Positions 1 to 12,429 are shown, counted from the stretch's first letter. The stretch: DNA of 64,000 nucleotides from Thuidium tamariscinum (GCA_947034885.2 OX344754.2:4781001-4845000), one strand, 5' to 3'. Numbers and translations are program-made. The notes: generated by a model not told the origin, from the letters alone.

Positions 1-195
1 GAAACCTACCAAATGGGGTCCTCTTATAGTGTGCCACACTTGCTAGAACACATGGATGCAATTAAAAAACCAAACTTGCTTTTTATAATTTTGTGCTATA
101 AACTCATTCACTTTCAATTGAAAGGCAATACACATTTTTTTCATCTCAAAATTTTTAAAATTTTTTTTAATCATTTTTTATATTATTAAAACAAG

Positions 196-506
196 ATGGT
201 GAATTTCGTCAAAATGGCTATATTCCATTGGTTTGACACTTTTGACAGTTCAAACTATGTAGTCTGAAACGTAATATTGTCATAGATTTTTGAAATCTAT
301 ATGAGTTGTAGATATCTCAAATCTATACCTCTTCAAGATATTTCAGACTCCACAGTCTGAAATCTAAATCTGTCATAAATTTTGAAAATCTACATGTATT
401 TTAGATTTCTGAAAATCTATACCTATCCTAGATGTCAATTTCAGTTCAAACTACGCAATCTGAAAGATGGCATTTGGAATACCGCCATTTTAACGAAATT
501 CGCCAT
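196..506. mobile_element. 311-bp TIR element (MITE-like), copy 1
   Basis: Terminal inverted repeats ATGGTGAATTTCGTCAAAAT and its imperfect complement end the element; CAAG stands on both sides (192-195 and 507-510). Unit B at about 28810 has a single CAAG and no element, so this is an insertion with a 4-bp target duplication. The interior holds repeated AGTCTGAAA and AGATTTC/GAAATCT motifs that can fold. It has no coding capacity. Copies are at 23131-23443 and 53338-53648. The superfamily is not recognised. Confidence 0.88.
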
Positions 507-616
507 CAAGCAAAAACTTCAAACATTATTTTGGAGGTTTTGAATTTGTTTACAACTAGATTTTTCAATTATTAAATCTAAAGGTAATCACAATAATGTA
601 AAGTCCGAGTCAAAGA

Positions 617-900
617 AAATTCACCTTCTAGGTGATTACAAGAAACATTTGTCTTGTTTTTTGTCCCCAGGTTGGTTTTGACAAGTGTATTTTCATTCAT
701 AACTTTTGCATTGTATGTTAATTTTACATGAAACTTGAAATGAGGTGCATGTGAATGTTTTGGACAATATTTAATATTTTGGAATTTTCTAGAATTATTT
801 TATTATTTCTAAATAGCCTTCAATTGGATGTCTATCTTGGCATTAGGGGGGGACTATCCACTTTATAGATGGGATAAAAGTATATTACCTTTATGCAAGT
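617..900. mobile_element. Decayed end of a GGGTGATTGCA-family element inside the intron
   Basis: AGGTGATTACAAGAAACA followed by a CTTGTTTTTTGTCCCC stretch, a 'cataacttttgcat' segment and 'TCAATTGGATGTCTATCTTGG' matches, when reversed, the right end of the intact element at 39202-39931. The same relic is present in the introns of B and C, so it predates the duplications. Its left limit is not defined. Confidence 0.55.
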
Positions 901-1695
901 ATAGAAAGCCCAATTTCTTTATTCAAAGATGAAAATGGTTGAAAAGGAGTATGTTGAAGTTAGGAAAAAAAGTGCTACTTTATTTTGTTTTTTTGAATTC
1001 TTTTACAATTTATAAAAAATTAAACATCAAACTGTCTATTTTCATGATATTTTTCATTGTGCATAAATTTTAGAGATAAATTTTCTAAAGTCTAAATTTT
1101 TAAAGAAATTATGTTTTGAATACTCTACAAATTATTCGTATTTTATTTCATTTTAGAAAATCATTTATTTTAAAAGTCACAAGACTACCTAAAATAGGCT
1201 ATTTTGAGGTGAAAGAGGTGTACAGTTGTTTCTTGGAACAACCTTTGTATACATTTTTTCAAATTTTCTATTGTTTAATTCACTTTTAATTTCTTTATGA
1301 ATGTCATTTTGAAACAACTTTATTTTGAAGCAATTTTGGAAGATAGATTCTACATTTTTTAGTTTTTATAATGATATTTTATCAATTTTTTTGAAAAATA
1401 TATAGCTTCTATATAAATTAGAACTTCCTTTTAATCAATTTTGATGTTCTCAATTTTGTAAATATTTAGTACAAAACAAGTTTGAGACTAATCATTATAG
1501 TATTAGTTCCCTATGTATACAATTTGCATTAGAAATGAAATGTTTGTTTGAAAGCCATTAAAATTCCTATAGTAAATATGAAAGTGTCCAATTTGAGCTT
1601 TCGTGATCTATAAATTCCAATCAAAGTTATTTTTTATTATAGGACTAAAGTTTCATTGGAATTTGTTGTGTGTAGAAGATTTATTGAAGAAGACA

Positions 1696-3522
1696 ATGTC
1701 TATGAATTCAAACATTGCAAGTTCTAGTGGAGTGGGTAGTAGCAAAGGACCACCAACTTGTGCATGGGTATCCTTGACTTTGGAAGAGCAACTTGCAAAT
1801 TTCCGGACAAATTTTGAACGCATAGTTGGTGAATGCTATTTCATTCAAGTTTCTCCTGATGCTGCATTTCTTGAATCCATTGCCAAAGTTGTGAAGGCTT
1901 TGAGGATTGATCCGTGGGTGGATATTAAAGGTCTTCTTCGTCGAGGACTAGATAAATATCGGGCATTAGATGGAGCAACTCCTCTCCATTGGGCTATATT
2001 GATGGATGACAGAACAATGGTACAATACATCTTGACTTCAAAAAAGGTAGACATCAATGCTTCAAAGCTTGATGGAGTAAAATTTGCTTTGAACTATGCT
2101 ATAGTTGGTGGGAACTGCGACATAGTAGGAGACCTTCTTAAGCACAAAGCTGATGTTTGCATCTCTACTTTTTTCCAAAAAAATGCCCTCTTCTACATGG
2201 TCCATCACAAGGATTCCATGTTTGGCATTCTCCAAAAGGTTCTAGTCAATAATGTCAATATGTGTGACATAGGAAAGAATACAACCTTGCATTTTGCAAC
2301 AATGGAAGGAGCTATAGATGTTGTGAAATATCTTCTAGATCAAAAGGCGGATGTAAATGCACGCAATCATTTTGAAGAGACTCCACTTCATTGTGCAACA
2401 AAGAAGGGATCTCTAGATGTTGTGACATGTCTTTTGCAACAAAATGCTGATGTTAATGCATCAAGTTACTTGGGACGCAGTCCATTGCACAATGCAATAG
2501 AAAATGGAGAAATGAACATCATATCAATTCTTATGGAACACAATGCAAATGTTGAGGCTTTGGATAACTATGGATGGAGCCCACTTCTTTGTTCTATAAA
2601 GTATCAAAAGGTTGATGCATTTAATGCACTAATAGCAAATGGTGTTGACATTCACGTCAAGGACGAAAAGGACAATAATGCTCTTCATTTTGCTATTCAA
2701 GCTCATGATGAAGACCACAATATGATGGACATTGTGAAAGTTCTTCGAGAGCATGATGTCGATGCAAATGCCAAAAACATTAGAGGACATTCTCCATTTT
2801 TTGGGGCTGTACTTCAAGGTCATACAAATGTGGTGAAGGAATTTTTAAAAAATAAAGAAAAGATAAAACTCATGGATGAATGCAATGGTCATACTGCAAT
2901 CCAAATTGCATTTGACCATGGCCATGAGCATATCAAAAGAGTGCTTTTGGAGTGCGATGACATCAGCCGATATGTGAGTGATCTTTATAGAGATCGCCAA
3001 GTCTATGTGGATGCTGCCAATGCCATTCTTGTTGGTGCAGCCCTCATTGCTGGCGTTACATTTGCTTCTTGGCTTCAACCACCGTTGGGCTACACTACTC
3101 CTTATGTAGATCTTTCTCCTCCAAGCTCCAACATAAACTATGTGGATGTTCAAGACAATGTATCTCTACGAGTGTTTTGGATATTCAACACCTTATCATT
3201 TTACTTTGCCATTGGAACGGTGGTGTTTGGTGCTCGAAGCGTATTGCCAAGGCGGCGAATGTTTATCAAGGCCATTGTGGTGAAACTTCACCGAAACTTA
3301 TTGGTTACATCCATCCTTTTGGCATGTTCGGTTTTTTGTGTGATAATAGCCTTTGGAATTGCAGGGTGTATAGTCTTGACTCCGACATTAAAGTTTCAGT
3401 GGTATATGATAGTTCCTACAATTTTTGGAGGCTTGTTGTGTTTAGTTAGTTTAATGTTATTGTTCAAAAGTATGGTGGAGGATAATTTAGAAGGGAAAAG
3501 AGAGAAATTTGAAATATTCTAG
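1696..3522 (+). CDS. Ankyrin-repeat/PGG-domain membrane protein, copy A (intact)
   Basis: The product is about 608 residues from the first ATG after the splice acceptor (ATGTCTATG). An alternative start two codons on is possible. Residues 1-90 are a Ser/Gly-rich start plus a helical region. Residues 92-425 hold about ten ankyrin repeats, with clear TPLHWA, TTLHFA, TPLHCA and SPLHNA cores. Residues 442-460, 492-511, 534-561 and 569-590 are four hydrophobic helices. The first helix runs into QPPLGY (461-466), the counterpart of the PPGGY signature of the plant PGG domain. Known members such as ACD6-type proteins are membrane proteins acting in defence or stress signalling; that role is not shown here. 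The gene is the only uninterrupted copy of three in the window. Its leader exon and promoter lie to the left of the window. I am sure of the family and less sure of the start. Confidence 0.9.
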   Translation: MSMNSNIASSSGVGSSKGPPTCAWVSLTLEEQLANFRTNFERIVGECYFIQVSPDAAFLESIAKVVKALRIDPWVDIKGLLRRGLDKYRALDGATPLHWAILMDDRTMVQYILTSKKVDINASKLDGVKFALNYAIVGGNCDIVGDLLKHKADVCISTFFQKNALFYMVHHKDSMFGILQKVLVNNVNMCDIGKNTTLHFATMEGAIDVVKYLLDQKADVNARNHFEETPLHCATKKGSLDVVTCLLQQNADVNASSYLGRSPLHNAIENGEMNIISILMEHNANVEALDNYGWSPLLCSIKYQKVDAFNALIANGVDIHVKDEKDNNALHFAIQAHDEDHNMMDIVKVLREHDVDANAKNIRGHSPFFGAVLQGHTNVVKEFLKNKEKIKLMDECNGHTAIQIAFDHGHEHIKRVLLECDDISRYVSDLYRDRQVYVDAANAILVGAALIAGVTFASWLQPPLGYTTPYVDLSPPSSNINYVDVQDNVSLRVFWIFNTLSFYFAIGTVVFGARSVLPRRRMFIKAIVVKLHRNLLVTSILLACSVFCVIIAFGIAGCIVLTPTLKFQWYMIVPTIFGGLLCLVSLMLLFKSMVEDNLEGKREKFEIF

Positions 3523-4460
3523 TTTGACATTTGACAAAGATTTCTTGAATCTTTGGATGTGAAAATGTAGGATTTCTTCCCTTCTTACCATAGTATTATA
3601 ATTATGTATTTTCATGTTGGCATGGCATTGAACTCAAAAGTTGTAAGACATATAGGATCTTCTTTAGTATCAACTAACGAATGTAATTCTTTTTCTAGAG
3701 AGTAGATTGAGCATTATTTTCTTTCCTAGAAACAAATATATTTGTTCATTTTTTGAGATAAGTTTGTTATATGCTTGAAAATTTTCAAATCATTTGAAAT
3801 TTTACAACATAGAGGAAAATGATACGGGGTAGAAAGAAATAGAGAATGATTCAAAATAGTAAATTGTGAAGATTTTAATTATGAATTAACAAAGTGGCAA
3901 TCTCAATGGTTGTAATGTTGGAATAAGCAATCCACATTCAATGATTTTATTTATTTTTTGAACACTAAAAATTGAATTAAATAAAAGAATTCAAGTATTT
4001 TTAGAGAACAAAATCTTTGATCGCATGCAAACTAGAACCCTTCACAACTTCTATCTCATTTATGAAATTGACATGAATCAAAGCTTTCCGCATTTATATA
4101 AATCTATAAAGTCAATTTCAAGTTTTTGTTTATGAAAAGGCTGATTTTTTCTTATCTACCTAGACTATCCGATTAAAGAAAAAAACTACTTATTAAACAA
4201 TAACTTTTTAACCACGTAGTCAAAAGTTATGAAAAGTATTGGCCATTAACCGCTAAAGGTGCAAATACCATTTTTTGGCAACATAGAAACTTTGGATAGC
4301 TTACTATGAATAAAGTTTTTTTTGTTTTTATTTTTTGAAATTTTTGCGTAACATGTGCCAAAGGAGTAGCTTTGACGCCTCACAATTTTTCTAACATTTG
4401 ACTACATGGTTAAAAAGTTATTGCATCATATATCATTTTCGTCATTTGGTGAGCAAATTG
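3523..4460. other. 3' flank of copy A; no gene
   Basis: This stretch is conserved in B (from 31712) and C (from 56659). AATAAA at 3980-3985 is conserved but about 460 bp from the stop, so its use as a poly(A) signal is uncertain. From about 4020 the sequence resembles decayed piggyBac-like elements: TTAACCGCTAAAGGTGC at 4247 and the 'TTTTTGGCAACATA' that follows match 14078 onward. Confidence 0.5.
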
Positions 4461-5045
4461 CACTACAAAAAAAACAAGGGAATAAATGACTTGTCCATAG
4501 TCATTGTAGACAACAGTGACTACAAAATGACTACAAAATGACAGTTTTGTAACTCTTATTGTCCACAATGACTCTATGGACAAGTCATTTACTCCCTTGT
4601 TTTTTTGTAGTGTTGGATAGATCAGAGAGCTCATAAAACTTCTTCTAAAATCAATTTCTTAAGAAATTAAATTTGAAACTCATTATCTGTATTTTTATAA
4701 AGACTGAAAGCTTTTAATCATTTTATTTTGATTTATGGAATGAAAAATGTAAGGAGTTTTCATTTGAGAGTAGGTATGGTTATCATAGACTTTATACCTA
4801 TCTACAAACTAAAAATCCTCATAACTTCGATCTCATTAATTGAAATGGAATGATTCCGAATTGTCAATGTAAATAAATCTAAAGTATCAATTTCAAAGTT
4901 TAATTTCTTAGAAAAATGATTTTTTAAGAAGTTGCTTGAGTTGCTTGAGTTGCCTTCCAAATGACAAAAATGGCACTTCAAGCAATAACTTCTTAACCAT
5001 GAAGTCAAAAGTTATGAAAATTGTTGGGCCTTGTAAGCGATTAAT
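4020..5045. mobile_element. Decayed piggyBac-like (CCCCTAAAGG) sequence, shared by all three units
   Basis: Segments such as TTAACCGCTAAAGG, TTTTTGGCAACATAG and AAAAGTTATTGCAT resemble the TTAA-flanked element at 14082-15006, and related segments occur in both orientations. Its presence in A, B and C shows it predates the duplications. The limits are approximate, and it is interrupted in A by the CACTA hairpin. Confidence 0.4.
4461..4612. mobile_element. CACTA-type foldback MITE (152 bp)
   Basis: It begins CACTACAAAAAAAACAAGGG and ends with the complement, ...TTTTTTTGTAGTG. TTG flanks both sides (4458-4460 and 4613-4615), and units B (about 32645) and C (about 57585) carry the empty site with one TTG. 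The CACTA ends and 3-bp duplication are the hallmarks of the CACTA superfamily. The two halves are nearly complementary, so a transcript would form a long hairpin. No protein is encoded. Confidence 0.9.
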
Positions 5046-5545
5046 TACCCACCCTCGGTATCCAATTTAACACAACCAAGTTCTTATGATTATCTAGATG
5101 TGATTCTACATGTGGGTGATTGGGTGCCTGGGCATAGGTTCATTGTGCTTTCTAAGCAATGGATCTTCTTTAGTACCTAAGTGACTCAAAATTGTAGAAT
5201 TGGCTCAAAATATATTTTTAAAATGCTTTAAACAAACTTATTGGTTAAATATCAATGCCACTCTGGTTTTTCTTGAATGTTGGTTTAGACCAAAACTATT
5301 GACCTCATCTTGTAAAACACTATTTTCCCTTTCGAGGAATATAAAAATCATTCAAACTCGACCTTCTTACCAAAAGTTATAGAAGGATGAAGTTTGATCA
5401 CTAATTGGTTCATAAAACTTCATTCATGATTTCTAACAGTTTGAGGGTTTGAAATGAGTTGGAAATTTAAAGATAAATTTTGGCTAAGAACTTCTATCGG
5501 ATTCTTAAGTTTTGTTTACTTTGGATGATTTTCCTATGTATTCAA
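4616..5545. other. Spacer without a gene
   Basis: AT-rich sequence collinear with B and C. Only short, unconserved open frames are seen, apart from the decayed transposon sequence noted to its left. Confidence 0.6.
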
Positions 5546-5549
5546 TTAA

Positions 5550-6469
5550 CCCCAAAGGACCATTGTCCCCTTGGGGGACAATTTGGAGTTCGGGCAAGTT
5601 CATTAGACCTCAATTTTTAATGAATATTTTTGAAACTTTCTCATAAGATAGGAAAATTGATTAGCTTTATGGGAATGTAATTTTTATTTCAATTGGTGAC
5701 CAGGAGCAAAAGTTATACCACAAAAAGCACGGATTTTAGTTCAATGGACAACGGGCAGAATTTCTTTTTGCAAAAAGTCAAAATTTAATTTAATTTTTTT
5801 TTTCTGAAATAATATATTTTTGCCTACATGTGAAGCTTTGATTCACTCTATTTGGACTTATAATGAGAAAGTTGTGGACAATCTTGTTTTTCGGGCAATG
5901 TAAACAATTTTTTGAAAAAATAACTTATAGGATTCATTTTTGAATGCAATTTTCACAATTTTTCAAAAAAAATTGTTGGACAAGGTTATGTTTACTTACT
6001 AGAACAATCTCACCATTGGAATTATTGTATTTCAATCCCAGCTTAGAGTTATTAGCCATTTAGTTTTTCTTTCAATCTTGGACCTACATGTACTTAACAA
6101 TTTTTTAAAGAATGAAAATCAAGTGTTTTATGTGTGAAATTTTTTTTCATAGACTTTCAACTCAATTTATTAACACAAAAAATTATAAATTCAAAGTCTA
6201 TAGTGCAATTCTTTTTTACAAATGCCAGTCAAAGTCATATGAAATTGCAAATCACAGTTAAAAAAAAATTGTATTTCCAACTTTGAATGTTCATATCTTC
6301 CAATTTGTATGGTCAAAATTCATGAAATTTTTACCACTTGATCTCAATCAAGTTAAGTACAAGATCCTACAATTAGATTCTTAAAAAAAATTGTTTTCTT
6401 GGGTGAATGCAACAAAAATGGCAGTTTTGAGAGGTTTTTGACAAAATAAAGGCCTTGGTCCTTCAGGGG
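5550..6469. mobile_element. piggyBac-like non-autonomous element (920 bp)
   Basis: The ends are CCCCAAAGGACCA and the imperfect complement TGGTCCTTCAGGGG, flanked by TTAA at 5546-5549 and 6470-6473. Units B (about 33880) and C (about 58505) lack it; their empty site has the length expected for one 4-bp target copy but differs at three bases. TTAA duplication with CC(C/T) ends is typical of piggyBac. No transposase frame is visible. Confidence 0.75.
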
Positions 6470-6473
6470 TTAA

Positions 6474-8609
6474 TCCTAGACTATTACTTCATCCCTCTCT
6501 AACTTCTTCACCTTTCAGGGGTTTATTTGTGGAGACACATGTCTAGTTTTTAGTGAGTCAACTCTATGAACTCATGATGCTAATCTATCTTAGAGGGGTT
6601 TAATTGAACTTGCTTACTTCTTATGCCTCGGTTTAACTTTTGTCCATTTTCTATTTTTAAAGATTTTAGGTTTTATTCTTCTAGATACTAACTCTAGCTT
6701 TCTAAATAAATATTGAATTTCCTAATCAAAGCTTCATACTAGAAGTTATAGGGGGATGAAGTTTGACCGCTAATAGGTTTATCAAATTTTATTCATGATT
6801 TCTTACTAATTGACAATTCAAATTTAAGTTTTTTCTTCAACTTCAAACTCTAGATTTTGACTACTCTAAAATTTTACTCAACTTGTTCCAAAGTTTTAAG
6901 TTTTATCTATTTGTCATTCATTTTACCTTCTAAACTTCATCTAACTCTAACTTTCTCAATTTAACTTTAAATTCTATATTTAATATGTTTTAAGAAAGTT
7001 ATGAACAAGATCTATAGTAATTGGAATCTAAAACTTGGGTAAAATTTGATCTGACTACTTTGACTTGTACTTTTAGTATGGTTCCTATATTTTGAAATGT
7101 CAACTTTGAAACTCAATAACTTTTGAAGTTCTTAGAAGCCTACTTCTTTTTATGGTCTTCTTGAGTGTTGTTGTAGACATTCTTCCATATTTTCTTATTT
7201 GCCATCTTAAGACACTTGTACAATTTTTGCTCACTGCTTAAAGATGGTAGTTTCTTATAGTTTTTGGAACTTAGATATCTATTTTCTATTTTTTTTCTCT
7301 TTCTTTTCTTTTTCCACTTATCTATTTTTTTTTATTATAGTTCAAGAGTTGACTTGGAAATTATACAATAATGCTTCAAACTTCAAAATAATAATTGATT
7401 ACTTCTGCCTATTCAAGTCAATTATTATTCTATCATTAATTTTAATGGTCTAAATGTTTTTTTCAAGGTTTTCACCTAATCCTTCTTCAACTTCTAAAAT
7501 CTTTTACTATTTTGTATAACCATCCCAACTTGGCTTCCTACTCCATTCTATTGTTCTACTTGAAGTTTTTGAACTCCCCTACCTTTTGTGATTGTGGCAA
7601 AAAAACTGGTGAATTTAGAAGTTGCTAATTGATATGGCTTTTAGATGTTGATTGCTCTTCTTTTCTCCTTATTAGTCTTTTTGCTTCCCACGCTTTCTAA
7701 TCTTCTTTTTAATCTTCTACCTCTTCTTCTTCTACTAATTGTATTCTATATTTTCTACAAAACATCAACTATCAAATTTATGGGGAAAAAAAATTGATTC
7801 TCATGCAAATTTTTCCTTTGGAAAGTCAAAAAGGGCCTTAGCTTACAGCAAAGCCTAGCAACCCCTATTTGCCAGCGCAGGCTATAGGGAATGGCCCTAC
7901 CACTTTCTTACCTGGTAGGGAGCTTTTGCCAAGGGTCTACCTAGGCAAGGATGGAACCTCTAGCTGAGCTCTACCCTAGGCCAGAGAAATCAACCCCTAT
8001 TCCTACCGACTAGGCCGAAGAGCTCAACCTGTGCACCTACCAACTAGGTGAAGGAGATCAATCCAGGTGGGGATTTTATCATTGCCCAATAGGTCTGGCT
8101 GCCCTCTTTGTTGGGTCGTGGCTAACAACTGCCTTGGTCGAGGGTTCAACTTCCTGGCTAGAGTCAACTACCTGACTGCGAGTCGAGGTATCAAATAGGG
8201 ACTTGATCCCCTTGGCCCCTCCGAGTTTTTGTGGCCTATTTGAAAATTTTGGAGTTTTGGAATACTAATTGGAAATTTTAAATAGAAATTTTAAACTAAC
8301 AAATCCGGTGGAAATGAAGGAATTTGTTTTAGGAACACCTAATCCTTGGATGCTATACTTGATATGGACTTTTAATATTTTGGGCATTACTTAGCAATGA
8401 ATCTTTGCTCTTTTAAATTGTGTGGGGATTTTTCTACAACCTAGAAGTTCAAAGCTCCGCCGTCTCTTACAAAATCACTCAAATCCTATGGATTTTGCTA
8501 TAGATAAAGTCAAAGCTCCACCATGATCCCAAATGGGACAAGTAAAATATGGGCACTTAAATGAGTTAGTACAACACTCAAAACTTCAACACAAATTAGT
8601 ATAAAGGTT
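6474..8609. other. Spacer; probably an old LTR-type element remnant
   Basis: No gene. A less AT-rich block at about 7850-8220, with runs such as CCCTACCACTTTC and CTACCCTAGGCC, matches 40310-40680 of unit B. Parts of this spacer and of 10300-11750 resemble the interior of the LTR-type element at 35422-40308, suggesting that a related older copy forms the background here. Confidence 0.4.
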
Positions 8610-8617
8610 AGTTCAAC

Positions 8618-10290
8618 CACGGGGGGGACAATTCCCGCGTTTTAGCAACCCACTTGTGGCGGAATATAGGGTGGATTTAATTCATTTTGGATAATATTTA
8701 TAAGTATTTATAAAAGAATTACATATAAAATAGGAGACATGAAAAGTGGCAATTTCATTATAAGTAATGTAGGTAGCCAAAAAATATGGTTCATTCATTT
8801 TTAGGTACATGTAATTTAGGGGCAAAAGAATTAAATCCAAGGAATTGCATTTAGTAGGGTTTGTTTAATATATTATGTCGAAATTACAACACAATATTAT
8901 GTCAGATTTATAGTATAGTACTCATACATCAAAGTTACAAGATGAAACTCCAAATCAATGGATGAAGGTGCGATTTCACAAACTTAGAGTTTTAGAGTAG
9001 GTGTTGGGTGGAATATTGAATGTTTTTTTCAAATGCGTAAGTGTGTATCAAAAATGCAGCAAGGTGTTGATGTTGTAGTTTTTCTATTTGCTAGCAGACA
9101 TTTTTTCTTGTTCGCATTTTGACATTGAGGCACATTTTTAGTACTTTGCACATTTAGTACTGGGTGAATGCCCTAGGTGAATGCATGGTTGAGTTGGCTC
9201 AAAATTGCATCACAATGTCAAAAACTACACTCAATAAATTTTCAGATGCATGTAGGATATGCTTTAAAAATTAGAAAAGAAAAAAAAAATTGTTTTAGGA
9301 TCTTAAACTTCATGATAAATGTGACTTTGTTGTTGAATGATTTTTATAGCATTGCATGAAATGTAGTGAACTTTTGAAAATATAGGAGTGTGACGAATTT
9401 GCTATTAGCATATTTTTCAAGGACTTTTCAAAGATCTCTTAAGTAATCAAATTCATACAAGGGACTTTAATTCTAAGGGGGGACTTACTAAACTTTCAAA
9501 AAATCATAATCTTAATGTGTAAACATATATTGATTGTTTGCAAAGGACTTTTAATGACTTTCAAAACCTTGAAATTTACAAAGTCCTTTTTGCATTTGTA
9601 ATCATTTTTCTTTTAATTTTCTTTTGTCTAAGTTTAACGTTTTTATAAGTTGTAGGTACACCCGTTGAATTTTGGACTTTTTCATTAACCAAATTATTTT
9701 TGAATTCTTTCAACCGACATTCAACTGTAAAGAACTTCAAATATAAACTTGGCGGAGAAGATTGGGTTGTTGATTGGACTCATTAATGGCTAACTTATGG
9801 TAGTTCTTGAATTTGACTATATTTAATTTATGTTTTTTAATTTTCAAGGGACTTTGTAGACTTGGACTTTTGCCAAAATTGAGCCACTCAACCATGCATT
9901 TGCCCTACTTTCATTGACTTTAGCTTTGTGTTTTTGAACACATTCTTCATATGGCTTCTAATTGTTGAGTATGGCTTTCAATTCTAATGTTTTGTGTTTA
10001 ATTCATTCATGCTAATTGGTGTTTAGAAATTGAATATTTTTTTCTATAAACTTTCTTCTTGTCACTTTTACTTTCTCACTAATTTTTTTACTTACAAAAA
10101 AAATAGGCTAAAAAAAATTGCATTGACCTACATATTATAAGTAATGATATGGATGATTATATAGGAAATTTTTTTGCATTAGGTAATGATAGGGGCCCTC
10201 TTAATGTTGCTGAGGAGGTAAATAGACCCCCCAAAAGTATCCCTCCACCGCACATGGGTCCTCCAAATGTGGTGAGAATATCCCCCCGTG
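8618..10290. mobile_element. hAT-like element (1.67 kb), CACGGGG ends
   Basis: The left end is CACGGGGGGGACAATTCCCG and the right end ...ATATCCCCCCGTG. Subterminal inverted motifs ACCCACTTGTGGCGG and CCACCGCACATGGGT are present. Flanks AGTTCAAC (8610-8617) and ACTTCAAC (10291-10298) form an 8-bp target duplication with one mismatch. Unit B has the empty site (about 41101). The interior has no transposase frame. Confidence 0.85.
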
Positions 10291-10298
10291 ACTTCAAC

Positions 10299-11873
10299 CA
10301 ATAAAATAATAACAAGTTAGTGCAACATGTTAGTCCACAAATTCTTAAAATAAACACTAAAGGCATTTCGTAAGCAGTATCACCAATCATAAGGAAAGAA
10401 ATCCTTTAGGATTAGTACAAGATGTTAGAATACTCAACAAAAACATCACCAAATGAGCCAAAAATTTCAACAAAAGATACCAAAGGTTAGAAAAACTTGA
10501 AGGGACTCCAAATTCCTTCAAAAATTCAACAAAGACACAAAATAGGACCTTGAAATGCTCCAAAATACACACATTTTAGTAGCTTGGTTCAAACTTGACC
10601 AAAAATCTAAATAAATGAACAAACAAGAATATGTTGCCAAAAGATGGCTACAAGGGGTGATTTGAGAGAGAAATGCATGCCCATATATATTCTTCTAAAG
10701 GTGCCCACATCCTCTGATTTTCATGTGGTAATCTTATAACCTAAGATTTTTATACTAATCTAACCATTTTTAATTTTTTACGCTGATCTATTTTTTAACC
10801 TTTGGAGGTTAACTCTAAATCACAAAAAAATGCGCCATTGGCTTTAGAAGGCCATTTTTGTTTTTAGAAAAAGCCTATCTATTTTCTTGACACTAAAAAC
10901 TCAACGAATCTTAATACTGACTTAATAACCAAAAAAAGTAAAAATCTAACTTTTGAAGGTTGACTTTTCTAAGAAAAGTAACTAGCCTAAGATCTTTAGT
11001 AAGTGTAAGGGAGTAAGAAAAGACTTAATTTGAACGTCATTCTGATTTTGTAGGCATCCAAAATGGCGATCAAACTCCACTGTAATCTTTAATTTTATTA
11101 GTTTGAAGAGGACCTTGTCAGTTTGGATACTTTTGGCTATCAAAATGTCCTGAAACTTGTTCGAGATTTTCATTAACATAAAAGAGTCTATTCTAGTTTT
11201 TAATAGGATTTTACCACAATTTGAATAATTTATGAAAATCTCCGGTTGGACGTTGAAGTGATTGACTACCTAGAGAAGTATCTTTCGAAGATTAGAAAAT
11301 TTTTAAATTTTTTGAGGGGATTCCAATCGAATCCCATAAAAGATTTGAAAGACTAAATCTAAACTCTACATGATTGTCAAAGGAGAGTAAAATCTTACAC
11401 CATCCTTCAATTATTAGATTTCGAAGAATCTTTCACACGGAGAGGAATCTTAACAAAGCAACTTTGTTGTTAACTTCATAATGCGATTTCAATCCAATAT
11501 CACTGTCTTTCGGCCGTAGATTCCTTTTATCAATTTGTCACTATATTTTTCAACTTGTAGGCTAACAATTGGAATTTCTACAAAGAGTGGAATTCAATTG
11601 AGAACTCAAAATCTATTTGTGAAATTGGGCTTTAGAGTTCTCACCAAGTTCTTTCAAACCTATTTTAGCCAACTTCATCACATATACGGCAGATGGGGCT
11701 ATTTTAGATAAATCTACCAAAGATGGGTTTAATTTAAATTTTAACAATTTCTAACCTATTTATAAGTTCTTTTTTAATCTAAATGGATAAAAACACTCAA
11801 AATATGACCAAATACTATATTGGCATGTAACATATTTATTTTGATTTTACACTCTTTTTTGGGCTTTTTATAC
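10299..11873. other. Spacer without a gene
   Basis: Collinear with 41110-42690 of unit B. It appears to be an old LTR-type remnant (see 6474-8609). The open frames here are not conserved between units. Confidence 0.5.
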
Positions 11874-11882
11874 TATTTTACA

Positions 11883-12250
11883 CCCTGGGTACGCAACTCT
11901 TGTATTATATATAGGGGTCATTCACATTAAAATGGCTTAGAGGATGGCTTTTGTTAAAAGGATATCAAATTAAAGAGACCAAAAAGTTAGGTGAAGGCCA
12001 AATTAAAAAAATGTTATATGTAGAAAATGTTGCATTACATACATTCTAGAAAAAAAAACTCACAATATATATGAAGAATTAAAACACCTATGCATAGTTT
12101 TTTTAAATCCATACAAAAAATTCTCTCCAATTAAAATTAAATTTTTATTAAAAAGCCCCCAAAGTTGGGTAGCTTGGCCTATGATACATGTATTAGAAAA
12201 CTCATATGATTTAGGTTTTTAATACTATTATTGTCCTCAAAAAATATTCA

Positions 12251-12285
<35 letters not shown>

Positions 12286-12420
12286 CATTTTTGGATTCCT
12301 TGTTAAAAGGGCTACAAGAATTTCCTACATTAGAACAAATTATATACTTTGAGAATAGATTAAAATGCATTAAAAGTGATTATAATCAAAACCATATAAT
12401 ATGGGACTTGCGTACCTAGG
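11883..12420. mobile_element. TIR element of 538 bp, CCT(G/A)GGTACGCAA ends
   Basis: It starts CCCTGGGTACGCAACTC and ends with the near-complement GACTTGCGTACCTAGG. It is absent from unit B at about 42700. The flanks TATTTTACA and TTTTATACA (9 bp, two mismatches) may be a worn target duplication of Mutator length. The interior holds an (AT)14 microsatellite. No coding capacity. Confidence 0.65.
12253..12281. repeat. (AT)n microsatellite
   Basis: About 14 AT dinucleotides, inside the 538-bp TIR element. Confidence 0.9.
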
Positions 12421-12429
12421 TTTTATACA

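Larger units (their letters stand above)
1..1642 (+). other. Intron (3' part) of ankyrin/PGG gene copy A, with splice acceptor
   Basis: The AG at 1641-1642 follows a T-rich tract (TTATTTTTTATTATAG) conserved in all three copies (AG at 29930-29931 and 54778-54779). The donor is outside the window; in the other copies it is the AAG|GTGAGA motif about 1.6-1.9 kb upstream. The open frame runs back through the acceptor to 1603, but that extension is intron-derived in this reading. The segment contains the 311-bp element and a decayed transposon end. Confidence 0.7.

Noticed and set aside
1603-1695. N-terminal extension of the copy A frame (and the same in B and C) as coding
   Set aside because: It begins at a GTG (TTG in B), crosses a conserved splice acceptor, and is better explained as intron plus leader.
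1845-3449. Minus-strand and other-frame open frames across the ankyrin gene
   Set aside because: They are shadows of the real gene, which has clear ankyrin and membrane motifs.
4461-4612. Hairpin as a microRNA precursor or terminator
   Set aside because: CACTA ends, TTG target duplication and clean empty sites in B and C show it is a transposon.
12231-12419. Open frame over the AT microsatellite
   Set aside because: Low-complexity sequence within a TIR element; absent from unit B.
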